Shown in pieces: positions 44,509 through 62,957 of a stretch of DNA of 64,000 nucleotides (the first letter of the stretch is position 1; every line of letters starts with the position of its first letter). Where the stretch lies: contig OX422205.1 of assembly GCA_949130485.1 (NCBI GenBank), forward strand, positions 1,297,280 through 1,361,279, in the 5' to 3' direction. Under the pieces are notes generated by a model that saw only the letters and a list, made by a program, of their open reading frames with translations, had not been told where the DNA came from and made no database searches. This DNA is from Agelas oroides (lineage: Eukaryota > Porifera > Demospongiae > Agelasida > Agelasidae). The position numbers and the translations under genes were made by a program.

Positions 44509-47500
44509 ATGAAGTTTCAAGGGAGAACATTACTGCTCTGGTTGTTTTTGTGTGTCCTCTGCAGTAGTTTTCTATTCAGCAGTTGCTCTGACTCTTGCAA
44601 TGAAGGTGAGCTGAAGAATCTAGCTAGCTAGTTATCTTGGCCTCCAATCCAGGGCTATATGCATGCAATGCAGCTTCATTAAACCAGCATGGAGGGCCTA
44701 GTTGGCATGTTTCCTTAGCAGTAAGGGCTTCACTACATGTACTTCTCTCTCTTCTGCAGATAATTGTCTTCCTCAAAACCCAGGTAGGTGCACACAAAAC
44801 AATTATTGCATTGGCTATGCACTTCCCATATCTTAGCTGTTGACCTCTGATACTTATCATTTATTTGCACTCTGACTTCATGCACTGCAAGCCAGCATCT
44901 ATAGTTAGTGTGGCACCTTTTGTGCATATTTTTTTGCATGTATTGCTGGGGCCTCTTCCAATAAACATGTACGAAGAACACCACAGGAATGCTGTATTGA
45001 ATTCAGTGCCCACAATGGCTTTCAAGCATTTGCCTTGATGGTGCTCTCAATTAACCCCAACAACCATCCTTTGATGATTCTATAGATCAAAGTATTATAG
45101 CATGAAAATACACTTGCACTAAGTAATTTGAAAGCCATAAAGCATAATGAGCTTGCTGCACTGGGGATGATGATATAAAATTGTGCAATTGTGTGTAAAA
45201 ATTATGATCTTGACTTATATTTAACAATTTAACTTGAAGTTTTAATGCTAGTTTTGTGGCTATCCTCTCTCCAGGTATTTGTTCATCACCAGCATTATAA
45301 TTAACACCCCAGTGGGAATAAACACCCACTATAATTGTGTTAAGCAGATCATTGCAGCTTGTAATTGTAATTTGGCTGCCTGCATACACCCTATACTGCA
45401 CTTCAACTGCTTGGCATTCAATTAGAAGGCAACGGTCCAAAAATGAAGTCCACTTAAGGCAATTATGAGCCATGGAGTTTGCCAGTTAATTGCTGCCACC
45501 ATGTCTGTGCCATGAGATATGCCCACCAATAATTGTGCGCCACATGTAGGCTAATTAGATTCAAATATTCATGTATTTTTCAGTTGTTCTGAATATTCCT
45601 TTCATCTGTTGCCACTGCAATTTGGTAGATTGAATATTTTTCAGAACTTAACTGCATCCTTGGAGTTTTTAATCTGAATAGCCTGAATGGAAAGATTGAA
45701 GTGTGCTAATGCAGTTCCCATTGTGAACAAGCCTGGTATAGTGAACAGTATAGTGAACAATAGTCACTATCCCACTGAATAGGATTCAATACATGCAACA
45801 CGGGTTGTGGTACACAGTCAAATATGGTGACATTAATTTTGGAATAGCAGTGTGTCACAAGACAGACCACAGTTAGCCTTATTCTCAGGCTAACCCCCCT
45901 TCGTAGCGTGGAGAGCCTGGGAATGAGGCTGTACCACAGTATGGTCACATGCATGATAGGTACATCTAGCTAGGGACTGCCTTTGTTCTATCACAGCACT
46001 AGCATCATGACCTAAAGTATTTGCTGGGTTTATTGTGTCTAGAGATTTAAAAATTTTCGTTCTATAATTTTGAACACAATGTTAGCATCATACATAGCTA
46101 ACCTTAAGTAGTTGCTGGTTTATTGCTAGGACATAATTATGTAAGTGTTGAAACAGCATGAAGTATTATCTCGTGACTAAGAACATTTCACAAGGACAAG
46201 TGGTGTGTGTGTGTGTGTGAGAGAGTTTAGTCAGAGTTGAGGAACAAGGTGGTCGTTTAGCTGCTTGGTAATCACTTGGCAAGAGCACCATTCTAGGCCT
46301 TTGATTCACAACTTCAAAAGTGTAAAGTGTATAGCTGTGCTGGGAGACAAAATCCCAGCAATGTTCATTACCATTACACATGATAAATACTTCTAGAAGA
46401 GGCTGGGGTATGAAATATCAAGGTTTGCCTTCCATGCCACACCCATAACCATTTACTGCAGTTGTAACCTTCTTCATGTAAGCAAGCTCTCTGTTTACTA
46501 TCAGTAATTTGTCGAAATCTAAATTAGACTTCCTTTTCATCCACACGGTGAAAGGGTACAGGAGAATAACATACATATAGCAGTAGTCCTAAAAGTTGAA
46601 GCTTAGTGAGGCTTCAACTGATACCATAGTTTGGCACAGTGCCATGCAGTGCAAATAGCAGCACAGTAGTGGATTAGCAGAAATAGCACAGTAGTCAGTA
46701 TCAGCTACAGAGCTCTGCAGAATACCTAACACAGTACATGTTCAATTTTGTAACTGAGGATCAAGCTGTATGCTAGTTACTCGGACAGTTTTTTTTTTCT
46801 TTTTTTGCCTCTACCATATATTTTACCACAGTCTAGTACTATTAACTTTGCTAATAACTTTGACAGGTTTTTTTTTTCTTTTTTGCCTCTACCACAGTCT
46901 AGTATTATTAGCAATAGGAAATCTAGATGAAATAGAACAGCATTGTGTATTTACATTCTTCAGGGAAATGTACATTGGACAACACAAGTATTCCTTTGGG
47001 GCAGACCATCTACAGAACTGCAACTACACTGAATGGATCAAAAGCTGTTGACATATGCTTTGTTGTATCTGCAGCTCGTAGCATGTCTGGAGCTCAACGA
47101 TGGCTGCAGATTGCTGTTCCAATCATTGAGGAACAGCTCAAGCTAGCTGGGGTTGGAGATGAGAGTAGTAGTAGAAATAGATACTGTCTTGTTCAATTTG
47201 GTGGACGTGGTCGGTCTCTAACAGCTAAGTTTCTTCCAGTAGATGACAAAACTTTTTTTCCAGCTGACGCTTTTGTTCGGGCAAGAAGGAAACTTTCCAG
47301 ACGTGGGGACGTTGCTGATGGATATGAAGCTCTGGAGTTTACAGCACGTAATGCACCATTCAGACGTGACGAACTGGTTGCCAAGATCTTAATCTTGGTG
47401 ACAAACATGGGTCGGAGTGTGCTATCAACAAAGACTAACTTGACACGAGAGTCTATTTTCCAAGTGTTACACTCAGAACATGTTACCCTTGACACTGTCA

Positions 47501-50500
47501 TTTCTGCAACTATGGAACTAAATGGAACAGCACAGGAAAAAGTATTGGGACTAAACAAACTGGAGAAAGCTATTGTTGTCAGACCAGATGGAAACTTTCG
47601 GTTTGTAAATGGTGATGTGCTATTCACCAGCTCTGCAGGGCAAACAATCCATGATTATGTCACCCTGAGTCTACAAATGGGTGGATTATCATTCCCAATT
47701 AACTTGCTTGCGGAAGAAAACCCTTACGTTCTGATGTCTTTTGTGAAGGCCTTTATTGCTGTGCATAAGCTTACTGCTTTACGGAGAGTACACATCTGTC
47801 AACAGTGCACCTGCAGGCAAAAAGGAGAAGATACGGAACTGGAGTGTGAACAGGCTACCAATCAAGAACTATGCAATTGCCTTACTAATGGAAGTGCAAT
47901 CGAGGTATGTACATTAATAGGGATTTCTAAAGTGGGTGCCAATAATATAGTAGACAATTATCTGTGCTGGTATACATGTGAATGTTGGTATACAACTCAA
48001 TTATGCTACTTGAGTTGGCATAACTAGCCTGTCAGTAATGGTGAGTGTTTTCATTCTCTGAATGATTAAATTTGCTCTGACTCAGTGTGGCGCAATAACA
48101 CCGACTCCAACTGTTGACGTCACATCCATTCTAAGTCCTCCAGCTGAAACTCCAGGTAAGCATGTCATGCTGCAGTCTAACATAACAGTTTATTCACATG
48201 TATACTTGCGTAAATGATGATGTATACTGTTGATGAGAAGACTCTGTTCTCCTGTTTTGGAATGTTGAAGCAAGAAAATTCCTTCGGCCTTGTGCCTTCA
48301 ATATGCTCAAATGAGTGAGAATGAAAAGAATGCTAATTGGACGCGTGCCACAAAATATGAGCTGTCTTGGGGGCTTTCTTACAAATCCATCAGCTGTAAA
48401 TGGCATGCTAATTTGTATATGTATTCAATGGAAGTAAGTTTGCAAACAGATACACACTAATGCACTAACTGTTACTGTACAGTAGATTAGTCTCTGCCTT
48501 TTAAAGACATTTTATATGATGCTGTAATTGAGATGCTGTGAACAAGGGCCAACTATTAACATCTCATAGTTCACATTGTGTGCATCACTGTGTGTTACTG
48601 CACGTACTCAACAAATAAGCCTTCCCACGATGAGAATGAAGGAAAGATATAATTGTGAGTGGTTCAAGTCACAAGCCTAGTTCTATTAAAATTGAGGTTT
48701 ACAGCAATGGAAGTACTCATAGGCTGTTCAAGTTTGGGTTTCACAAAGGTGCAGGTATATTAGAGTTTAACTAGTCTCCAATCAATGGCAGCCACACCCA
48801 CCTTAATTGGCACGTGATGCTATGAATATCATTAAAATTTTACATTTTGAAATTTTAACTTGAGCCGCTTACAATAATATTGTCTACCCTCCTCTTATAG
48901 TGCCAATGAAGATTGATGGAAATGTGACGCACACTCCAGATGGAGATGTTGAAATCACCTTCAGGTCCAGCGCAGACCGAACGCTGTATGATTGCATCTT
49001 GTTGAATGACTCAATTACCACACCAGCTGTGATTCCATGTAAGGGTCAAGTTAGTTTTAACCAATCAAAAGGCCACATTTGAGGTCTAGATAAGAGATTG
49101 AGGCCTTTGAATTATTCTCCTGACAGTTTGTTTATGAATGACTGGTATGCACATCTCAGTTTCAGTATAAGCAACAACGTAGTAAGTGCACATCAGAACC
49201 AGCTTGTAAGCTACCTATGAACTTCTTTGATGCAGTGATTCTTGATAAAAGATTAATAAGTTGTTTTCATTTTAGAAAGCAAACAGTTGAAAACGTATAT
49301 ATGCACGATCTTTGCTGCTTTGTGAAATGTGTGAACCACGATTTATGATAGTACTATGAAGTAAATATAATGTTATGTACATGAGAAACTTATAATGATG
49401 AAACAACAAACATCTTTTGTTTAATGTCAAATTTATGTGACAGTACTTGCTGCTCTGCAGTTGTATGGGTGGTTCAATTTATTCTGCTGTGTAAATATTA
49501 AGTTGGAGAGGAGATTCGTTCTTATTCTACCTCAACAGGTCGCAGCCCCTATACCCTTAAACAACTGGTTGCAGGAAGGCACAGAGCACTTATATTGGGG
49601 AAGTACAGACAGATGCAAACGACAAGGCTGTTCACTTTTGAAGTCCCCCCTATTTCTGGCCCTCTTCAGGCTACAATTGTGCAGCAGTCTGTCTCAAATG
49701 GGTCTATTTTGATCAATTTCTCAGCCAATAGAGAGGATGTAGCCTTCAAGTGCTCCATTGGAGAAGGCGCATTTCAGATGTGTAAGTTTAATTGTGTGGT
49801 TTATGAACATAGCAAGAGGCATTGTCAGTAGATTGATGAAGCTTTTTACTGCCACTTGAATACCAGCGTCAATATCACATTGTCCAGGTCATAAAAAGGA
49901 ACAGCTTTGTTGATATGTAGACTAGAAGCTGTCCTTGGGAGTATCAATAGCTCTCATACTTGTTCAGACTGCTTGTTCTGGTTTTGATTGTCAGACTGCT
50001 TGTTATGGTCATACTTGTTCAGACTGCTTGTTCTGGTTTTGATTGTCCTGCACTCTCTCTCCAATTCAAGCAGGCAGTCTTCACTTGTAGCTACGTTACT
50101 CTGCTGCAATCATGTCAACGACTCAAAACGGCAACAGTACTCCTGATTAGATATTGATATATAAGCCATTCTGTTAGCATTCACCATTCATGCACAATTT
50201 GCACCTATGCACAGCGTGTGTACACCAGTGGCCTTAGTTATGGGCATTAGTGTATTGTGAATCAAGTAATTTACTTATGGACTAGAGCATACACATACTC
50301 ACATATCACCTTTTTATATGTAGGTAGCAGTCCTCTCCTTGTGGACCCCGAGACACTTGGTGAAGAGTTAAGCATTGTGGCAGTAGACAGTAGTGGCCGT
50401 GTGGCAGTCACCAGAAGCACCATTGAAATCCCCACCGTTCCTACCACTCCAGGTTCATTGATAGTGGGGTTACACATAATACTGGGGTTGTAGATAGACT

Positions 50501-53500
50501 CTTGCAACATGAGTAGATGTGTGAGGTGAATATTGTGTAACTGTAGCCTTAATGTCCCTTGCCTTGTTCCCAGGCCTGTTTGAAGCTATAATGTCCAAAT
50601 CTAGCCCATCTAGCTTGAATGTTGTTTCGTCTGTCATAATGTTTTGGTTTTCTATCTGGCATGGACCAAGGCTTTTATCCCCCTTCCATCCAGGTCCAGT
50701 CATGATCACTGTGAGCGCAGATCCACCCGATGTGTTTGGCAGGCTACGAATTCGATTCAACACATCCAGGCCTGATGTGACCTGCAATTGCAGAATCAAC
50801 ACCTCTGCACCCGTTCTGTGTATGTTATGTGTAATAACTGTTGTAAGGTACAAAGATTGTTTTTAAGTTTCGGTGAGTGGGAATTGGTAGTAGCATATGA
50901 GTAACTAGCTGGATGTACATTAAATAGCACTGCTTGCTGCTTGCAATTCTTTTTGCAACCAGTCTGTTTCTGCAGTTTATGTACAGCACGTCATGCCCCT
51001 TTGCCTTACGACCTTGAGTACATTGTGCTATATTTTCCAAGTGTCCTGGCATTAGGCCACGTGCAGTGGGTGACTTTGCATAACATCTAGGCCTGTTTTA
51101 TAAGGGAGATGTGGTTCGTTGATTGTTCATGTATGCATGTTACTGTATTAGCCATTACCAAATTTTGTATACTATTTACAGGCAAGGGAGAGTACTTGGC
51201 TTCCCCAGAAGACCTTGACTCTGGGGTTCATGATTTGACCATAGTGTGCTCGGATCTAGATGGGTACAATGACAAACATATACTGAAGTTTACCCTCCCA
51301 CCAAAACCAAAGCTACGTAAGTCACCATGACAACAGAGCTGCTCAGCGGAGTCTACCTCTTGTTCCCCATGGTATATGTATATTGAAACTTCTCCAGATA
51401 TTTTTAATCAAATCTAGCAGGCCTGCAAGAAGGGAGATTTGAAAGGGTTCACAAAAACCTTTGGATTCTATATAATGCCTAGCCTTACTGCTGTTTCTAA
51501 GTAGCTACCACTAGCTGTCATGTAGATTTGCTGCTATAGTGCATAGCTAGTGTGAGTGTTAAAAACTCACATAATGAAATCAAATGTGTTATGTCAATAT
51601 GTGCACTAGCGCTATTTCTCCGTCTGGGATGACGCTGGCACTATACTGGGGCTTTATTGGACACATATACGATGGAAATTTCTCACCTGGACCCTTCTCA
51701 AGAAAGCATATATGTAGACCCATGCAGAACCCTTCTTCTGAAATCCTGGCCACAAAACTGTCTAGCTATGCATTTAACTCACCACCAAATGTACATAAAG
51801 CTTCAAGCAGGTAACAATATGCGTGATCTATGCCATTCCACAGCAACAGGCCAAGTGCAGTGCAACCTCACCCTGACTGGTTCAAATGATAGTGTTATGT
51901 CGGCACGCTTTCAGTGTGACAGAAGAGTCATTGCGACCTGCCAAGCCTCCAACCGTGCCCCAGAGTCTTGTAAGTGCTCTAACCTGTTACCAATGATAAT
52001 AATTACTTCTAGAAACACTGTAGCTAATTTGTGACATGTTTGTGCATGTCTTTATAAGAATGCATCTGTGCTCCTGCCCAAGGTCCTTATACAACAACTC
52101 ACAAGCTGTATGTGTTTAGTTCATCAAATGGCTTTCAATGGGTGGTCACCAGGGCAAGTATTTCCTCACTTTTGTCGCCTTTGTAAGAGCACTGTATACT
52201 CATGCTAGTCCATGCTAACCCTGGATACTCCCTGCTTTTACCAGCCCTTGAAAACAAGGAGAAGCTCAAACAAAACAAATCCAACTAGCATGCTGTAGCT
52301 ATACCAAAGTCTTTGTATGCACATGCAAAATTACTTATACCACATTACATCACTCTGTGGAAGTATTTGAATAAAGGAGTATAAGGACTCATAATTTTAC
52401 TCCTTTTATGTAAAAATCATACAAAAATAGTTTACGCAAACTTGCATGATGTTGACAGTAGTTTACACCAACCTACTTTGAGTTTACTGTCTCAATGTGG
52501 TAGTTGGCTATACTCAGAGCATATACTCTGCTGGATTGTTTACCCTCTACTATGCCTTGGGTAAACCATTTAATCTGATAGCCTTGGTCCCAGGCCTCCC
52601 CCGTTTTACCTTCCGTTTGCGTTCACAATAATACACGGGAGCGGAAGGCCGCCGGTCTTCCGCTCCCGTGTATTATTGTGAACGCAAACGGAAGGTAAAA
52701 ACGGGGGAGGCCTGGGAACGAGGCTATTAATCTGATGCACCAAACCTTCATGCCTTTACCAACCCTCTCACTGTAGTCACTGATTATAGCTACATAGTCT
52801 CAATAGTGGCCATCCATGAACTACAGCTGCAATTTTAAAACTGAATAGCAGCTGTTAGTGTCTACATCAAAATCTATGTGAAACCATTGCGAGTGGAAGT
52901 GCAACAAAACATAAGCTCATTTTTACAGCATACACTATTTTATACAAATGGTCCTGACGCTATTCTATGATACAAAACTATGCAGCTGGAAATGCATTAA
53001 ACGTTATATCAATGATAGGGGCAAATAAATTGCTGTGCAAAAGCAAGCGTCAACCTTCCAATTGGTCAATAAAAATCACATGTTTGGGGTTTCATGCAGG
53101 GCAGACTATGAATAGCTTATTGCTACATCGCCCGACTGTGACTAACCCATTCCTCCGTGTTGTACCCACAGGTAATGAGGTGTATGAGTTTGACTTGTCT
53201 GGCCTGGGGGCAGGGTCTCATGTTTTCATTCTGACCGTGGATGATGGTTACGGGGGATCACTGATGAAAATATATCCATTCTCTGTAGGAACAGGTAACT
53301 GTCAGCACCATGGCTGGCTAGCTTGGACTCACACTGACCAGCAAGGCAGCCTATACTCAATATTAGTGCTTCATGTGACGTGCATACAACCAGATAGAGC
53401 TTTTTCATATGATGTTATCACCTTCAAAGGATACAAAGGAAAGTGGAAAAAAGCCACCATGTTGGTGTACAAGGAGATAGTAGCTTCTATTGTGATGATC

Positions 53501-55051
53501 TTAACAAATGGAAAAAAGCCACCATGTTGGTGTACAAGGAGATAGTAGCTTCTATGGTGATGATCTTAACAAATGGAAAAAAGCCACCATGTTGGTGTAC
53601 AAGCTAGGAGATAGTAGCTTCTATGGTGATGATCTTAACAAAGCCACCATGTTGGTGTACAAGGAGATAGCAGCTTCTATGGTGATGATCTTAACAAATG
53701 GAAAAAGATAACTTGTATTGTTTGTGGAATGCGTTGAATCAAACAAAATATCATTGCCGTGTAAACTAAAACATCTATATAAATGCCTACCTAAGGGTTT
53801 TTCAATCAGGCTGCATGTGCTGTACAAGCTGTACACCAAGATGGCAGCTCGATTGAGTTAGTGTAAGGGATTAACATCACATCGGAAAAAGCTCTATTCT
53901 ACTGCTAACAAACACTTGACAGTTAACTTGATAGCTCAGCATCCTCTGAGTGGTTTGCTACACCAGCACCCAAAATTGTGAGTGGGCATGGCCTCCAACT
54001 TGCAAACTTGTCTTTTCTCCCCATTTTTCATTTCAGCTCAGAGAAAATGCTGTCCAGCCATTTCAAGTCGAAACACAACTGCCATTCCCAGGCCAAACTC
54101 CACACATGTTAATCTTGATGTGTCTGTGACACTTGGAAACTGCTCCAGAACTGAAGGGTTCAGGTGTGCATAGCATGCAGTTGTTTTCTCTGGGGAATGT
54201 GTGGAATGCGGGCCTGTAGTTATGTTCTCTGGGGAATGTGTGGAATGAGGGCCAACAAGAAGCTGCATGTAGACGTTATAATGGAACAAAAACTTGGAAA
54301 CGGCAAACAATATAATGAGTCATCGAAGTCTTCCCACACTTCCAGATATTGGATTTTAATACACAAGTGCACTTGTGACATTGCCTCCAGATATTCCCAC
54401 ACTTCCAGATATTTTTAACGATTGGATTTTAATACACAAGTGCACTTGTGACATTGCCTCCAGATATTCCCACACTTCCAGATATTTTTAACGATTGGAT
54501 TTTAATACACAAGTGCACTTGTGACATTGCCTCCAGATATTCCCACACTTCCAGATATTTCCACAATGGAAATTTTAATAAACAAGTGCACTTGTGTATT
54601 AAAATTTCAATTGTGGAAATGTCTGGAAGTGTGGGAGACTTCGATGACCTGCTGTATTGTTGTTTGCCATTTTCAAGTTTTTGTTCCCCTGTTATAACTT
54701 CTACGATTGCACAAAACTTGAGATGTGAATCCGGCTGTTCAAGGATCCACTATAACAGAAGAAGCTGCATGTGTTATGTAGCAACCATTAGACTCTGAAT
54801 TAAGAGACAGCTTGGAATGAAAAGTAGGAACAAGCCTCACAAGGTTGCAACATTGGTATCCTCAGTTGACTAGCTACCCACACAAATTCATAATGAAATC
54901 TTGGAGTACATAACTTCTCTCTCCCCCAGGTCAAAACAAACAGTTTTATTGCCTCGTTCTCACTCTAATTATGAAACCCAAACATACAAAATATATGGTC
55001 ACAAGCAAGAGTACATGATGACTTCATTTTCACTCCACTCTTTTGTCACAT

Positions 55052-55095
<44 letters not shown>

Positions 55096-55300
55096 GTCTT
55101 ACAGCTATGTGGTAACCTGGGGGGATGGCGCCAGTGAGACTGGCACCAGTCCCCATTTGGCAGACATCCGAACCTCTAGACAGTATTCAGCAACTGGTAA
55201 CTTTACAGTGGAGGTAACTTTCTGCAACCATCCAGCAGACGATTCAGACATTTGCTGCGATACTCTCTCGCTGCCCGTACACTTACACAATTCATCCTGA
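44509..55300 (+). CDS. Secreted vWA / Ig-like modules / PKD protein
   Basis: Thirteen exons: 44509-44605, 44760-44783, 46964-47904, 48086-48155, 48901-49038, 49539-49781, 50324-50452, 50694-50819, 51182-51316, 51844-51969, 53172-53294, 54037-54163, 55105-55300. They give 824 residues with consistent phases. Residues 1-24 are a signal peptide (TLLLWLFLCVLCSSFLF). Exon 2 is a 24-nt microexon. A vWA domain begins near residue 68 (AVDICFVV) and includes NRYCLVQFGG, VADGYEALEF and ILILVTNMGR. A Cys-rich stretch follows (CQQCTCRQKG). Then come about four Ig-like modules with a Cys at the middle (for example VAFKCSIGEGAFQMC, and SIVAVDSSGRVAV for the second half). The C-terminal PKD-like segment has VVTWGDG. 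No transmembrane segment is seen, so a secreted matrix or adhesion protein is likely. I do not recognise a named orthologue. The module exons are all phase 1-1. Confidence 0.85.
52580..52726. mobile_element. Long perfect hairpin element with 10-bp target duplication
   Basis: About 70-bp nearly perfect arms: AGCCTTGGTCCCAGGCCTCC and, inverted, GGAGGCCTGGGAACGAGGCT. The arms continue through TTCCGTTTGCGTTCACAATA. Flanked on both sides by TTAATCTGAT (52570-52579 and 52727-52736). It is the best-preserved member of the dispersed hairpin family and lies in the intron between vWA gene exons 10 and 11. Confidence 0.9.
53437..53705. repeat. Tandem repeat, about 64 bp unit, about 4 copies
   Basis: Units contain AAGCCACCATGTTGGTGTAC and GATGATCTTAACAAATGG. 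They lie in an intron of the vWA gene. Confidence 0.85.
54273..54697. mobile_element. Inverted-repeat element with internal tandem repeats
   Basis: Left arm starts GTTATAATGGAACAAAAACT and runs through GAGTCATCGAAGTC. The right arm is the inverted equivalent, ending near 54697. Between them are about three copies of a 74-bp unit (TACACAAGTGCACTTGTGAC) plus an inverted one. It lies in the vWA gene intron before the last exon. Confidence 0.75.
55057..55090. repeat. (CT)n microsatellite upstream of the last vWA-gene exon
   Basis: About 17 CT units lie just before the acceptor at 55104 and form its pyrimidine tract. Confidence 0.9.
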
Positions 55301-62102
<6,802 letters not shown>

Positions 62103-62256
62103 AATAACTGAGAGCAAGCCCACACTGTGTTTAGTAGACATTTATAGACATTTGTATGTTCCACACCCACAGTAATTATTTTGTGAATTCCAATATGATC
62201 TAGCTACATGCATGTATACGAATGAGGTCCCTCAAGTGTGTGTGTGTGTGATTTGC

Positions 62257-62639
62257 AATAGGGGCTTTCCAAAACTACGCCCCCTCCATTAAATTTTCTC
62301 CCAGCATCTTGATCTACCTACCATAGTTAGTACTCTATGACTGCAGACTGACTTGCAAATTTCAGCTTTATACCATGTTTCATTCGTTGGATATGCAGGC
62401 TTCAAGTTTGAAACTTTCCTGTATATTTAGATGGAGATTGGGGCCAGATTGGGTCCTAGCTAGCTATTAAAATGTATGGGAAAGCTGAAATTTTGAGTGT
62501 GCAGATCTCAGAAACTAAACATGCTATCCAGCTCAAATCTTCAATTTAGTCTCTTCCTAATGAGTACTAAGTCATATCTAAAATTCAGGACAATCAGAGG
62601 TACTCCCCAAAAGTGGGTGGGTTTTGGAAAGCCCCTATT
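62257..62639. mobile_element. Inverted-repeat element (AATAGGGGCTTTCCAAAAC ends)
   Basis: Left AATAGGGGCTTTCCAAAACT and inverted right AATAGGGGCTTTCCAAAACC, about 380 bp apart. No coding frame. Confidence 0.8.
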
Positions 62640-62751
62640 CTTGCAGCTAAACTGACATCAACAGTAGCATATACTGAAGAGAAGTGCTTAGTCTGGAACC
62701 CAGACCCTTCCTCACCTTGTCAGAAGGGTCTGGGGTCCAGACTAGGAATAG

Positions 62752-62874
62752 CCTCGTACCCAGGCCACACTTTTCCCACGTGGCCTGGGTACGAGGCTAG
62801 ACTAGGAATGAAACTCATTGAATTAGCCTCGTACCCAGGCTCCTCCCGATGGAGAGGAGCCTGGGTACGAGGCA
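62752..62874. mobile_element. Two adjacent hairpin elements, AGCCTCGTACCCAGGC type
   Basis: The first (62752-62800) has AGCCTCGTACCCAGGCCAC and its complement, and is flanked by AGACTAGGAAT on both sides. The second (62826-62874) has AGCCTCGTACCCAGGCTCCT and its complement. A similar hairpin with diverged ends (AGTCTCGTGGGCCAGACTC) is at 63389-63440, flanked by ATCCATTTG on both sides. Confidence 0.8.
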
Positions 62875-62957
62875 GTTTGCTGATTCAGCGTACCGTAAAG
62901 CCGGTGGGAGTCCTATATAAAGCTCACCGTACAGCGTAAACTCGGCTTGAGCCTACA

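Larger units (their letters stand above)
62103..62957. other. Spacer between the C5orf22-like gene and TRAPPC2L
   Basis: No gene was seen. It contains one inverted-repeat element (62257-62639) and two hairpin-family copies (62752-62800 and 62826-62874). The TRAPPC2L promoter must lie in the last about 80 bp or overlap these. Confidence 0.5.
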
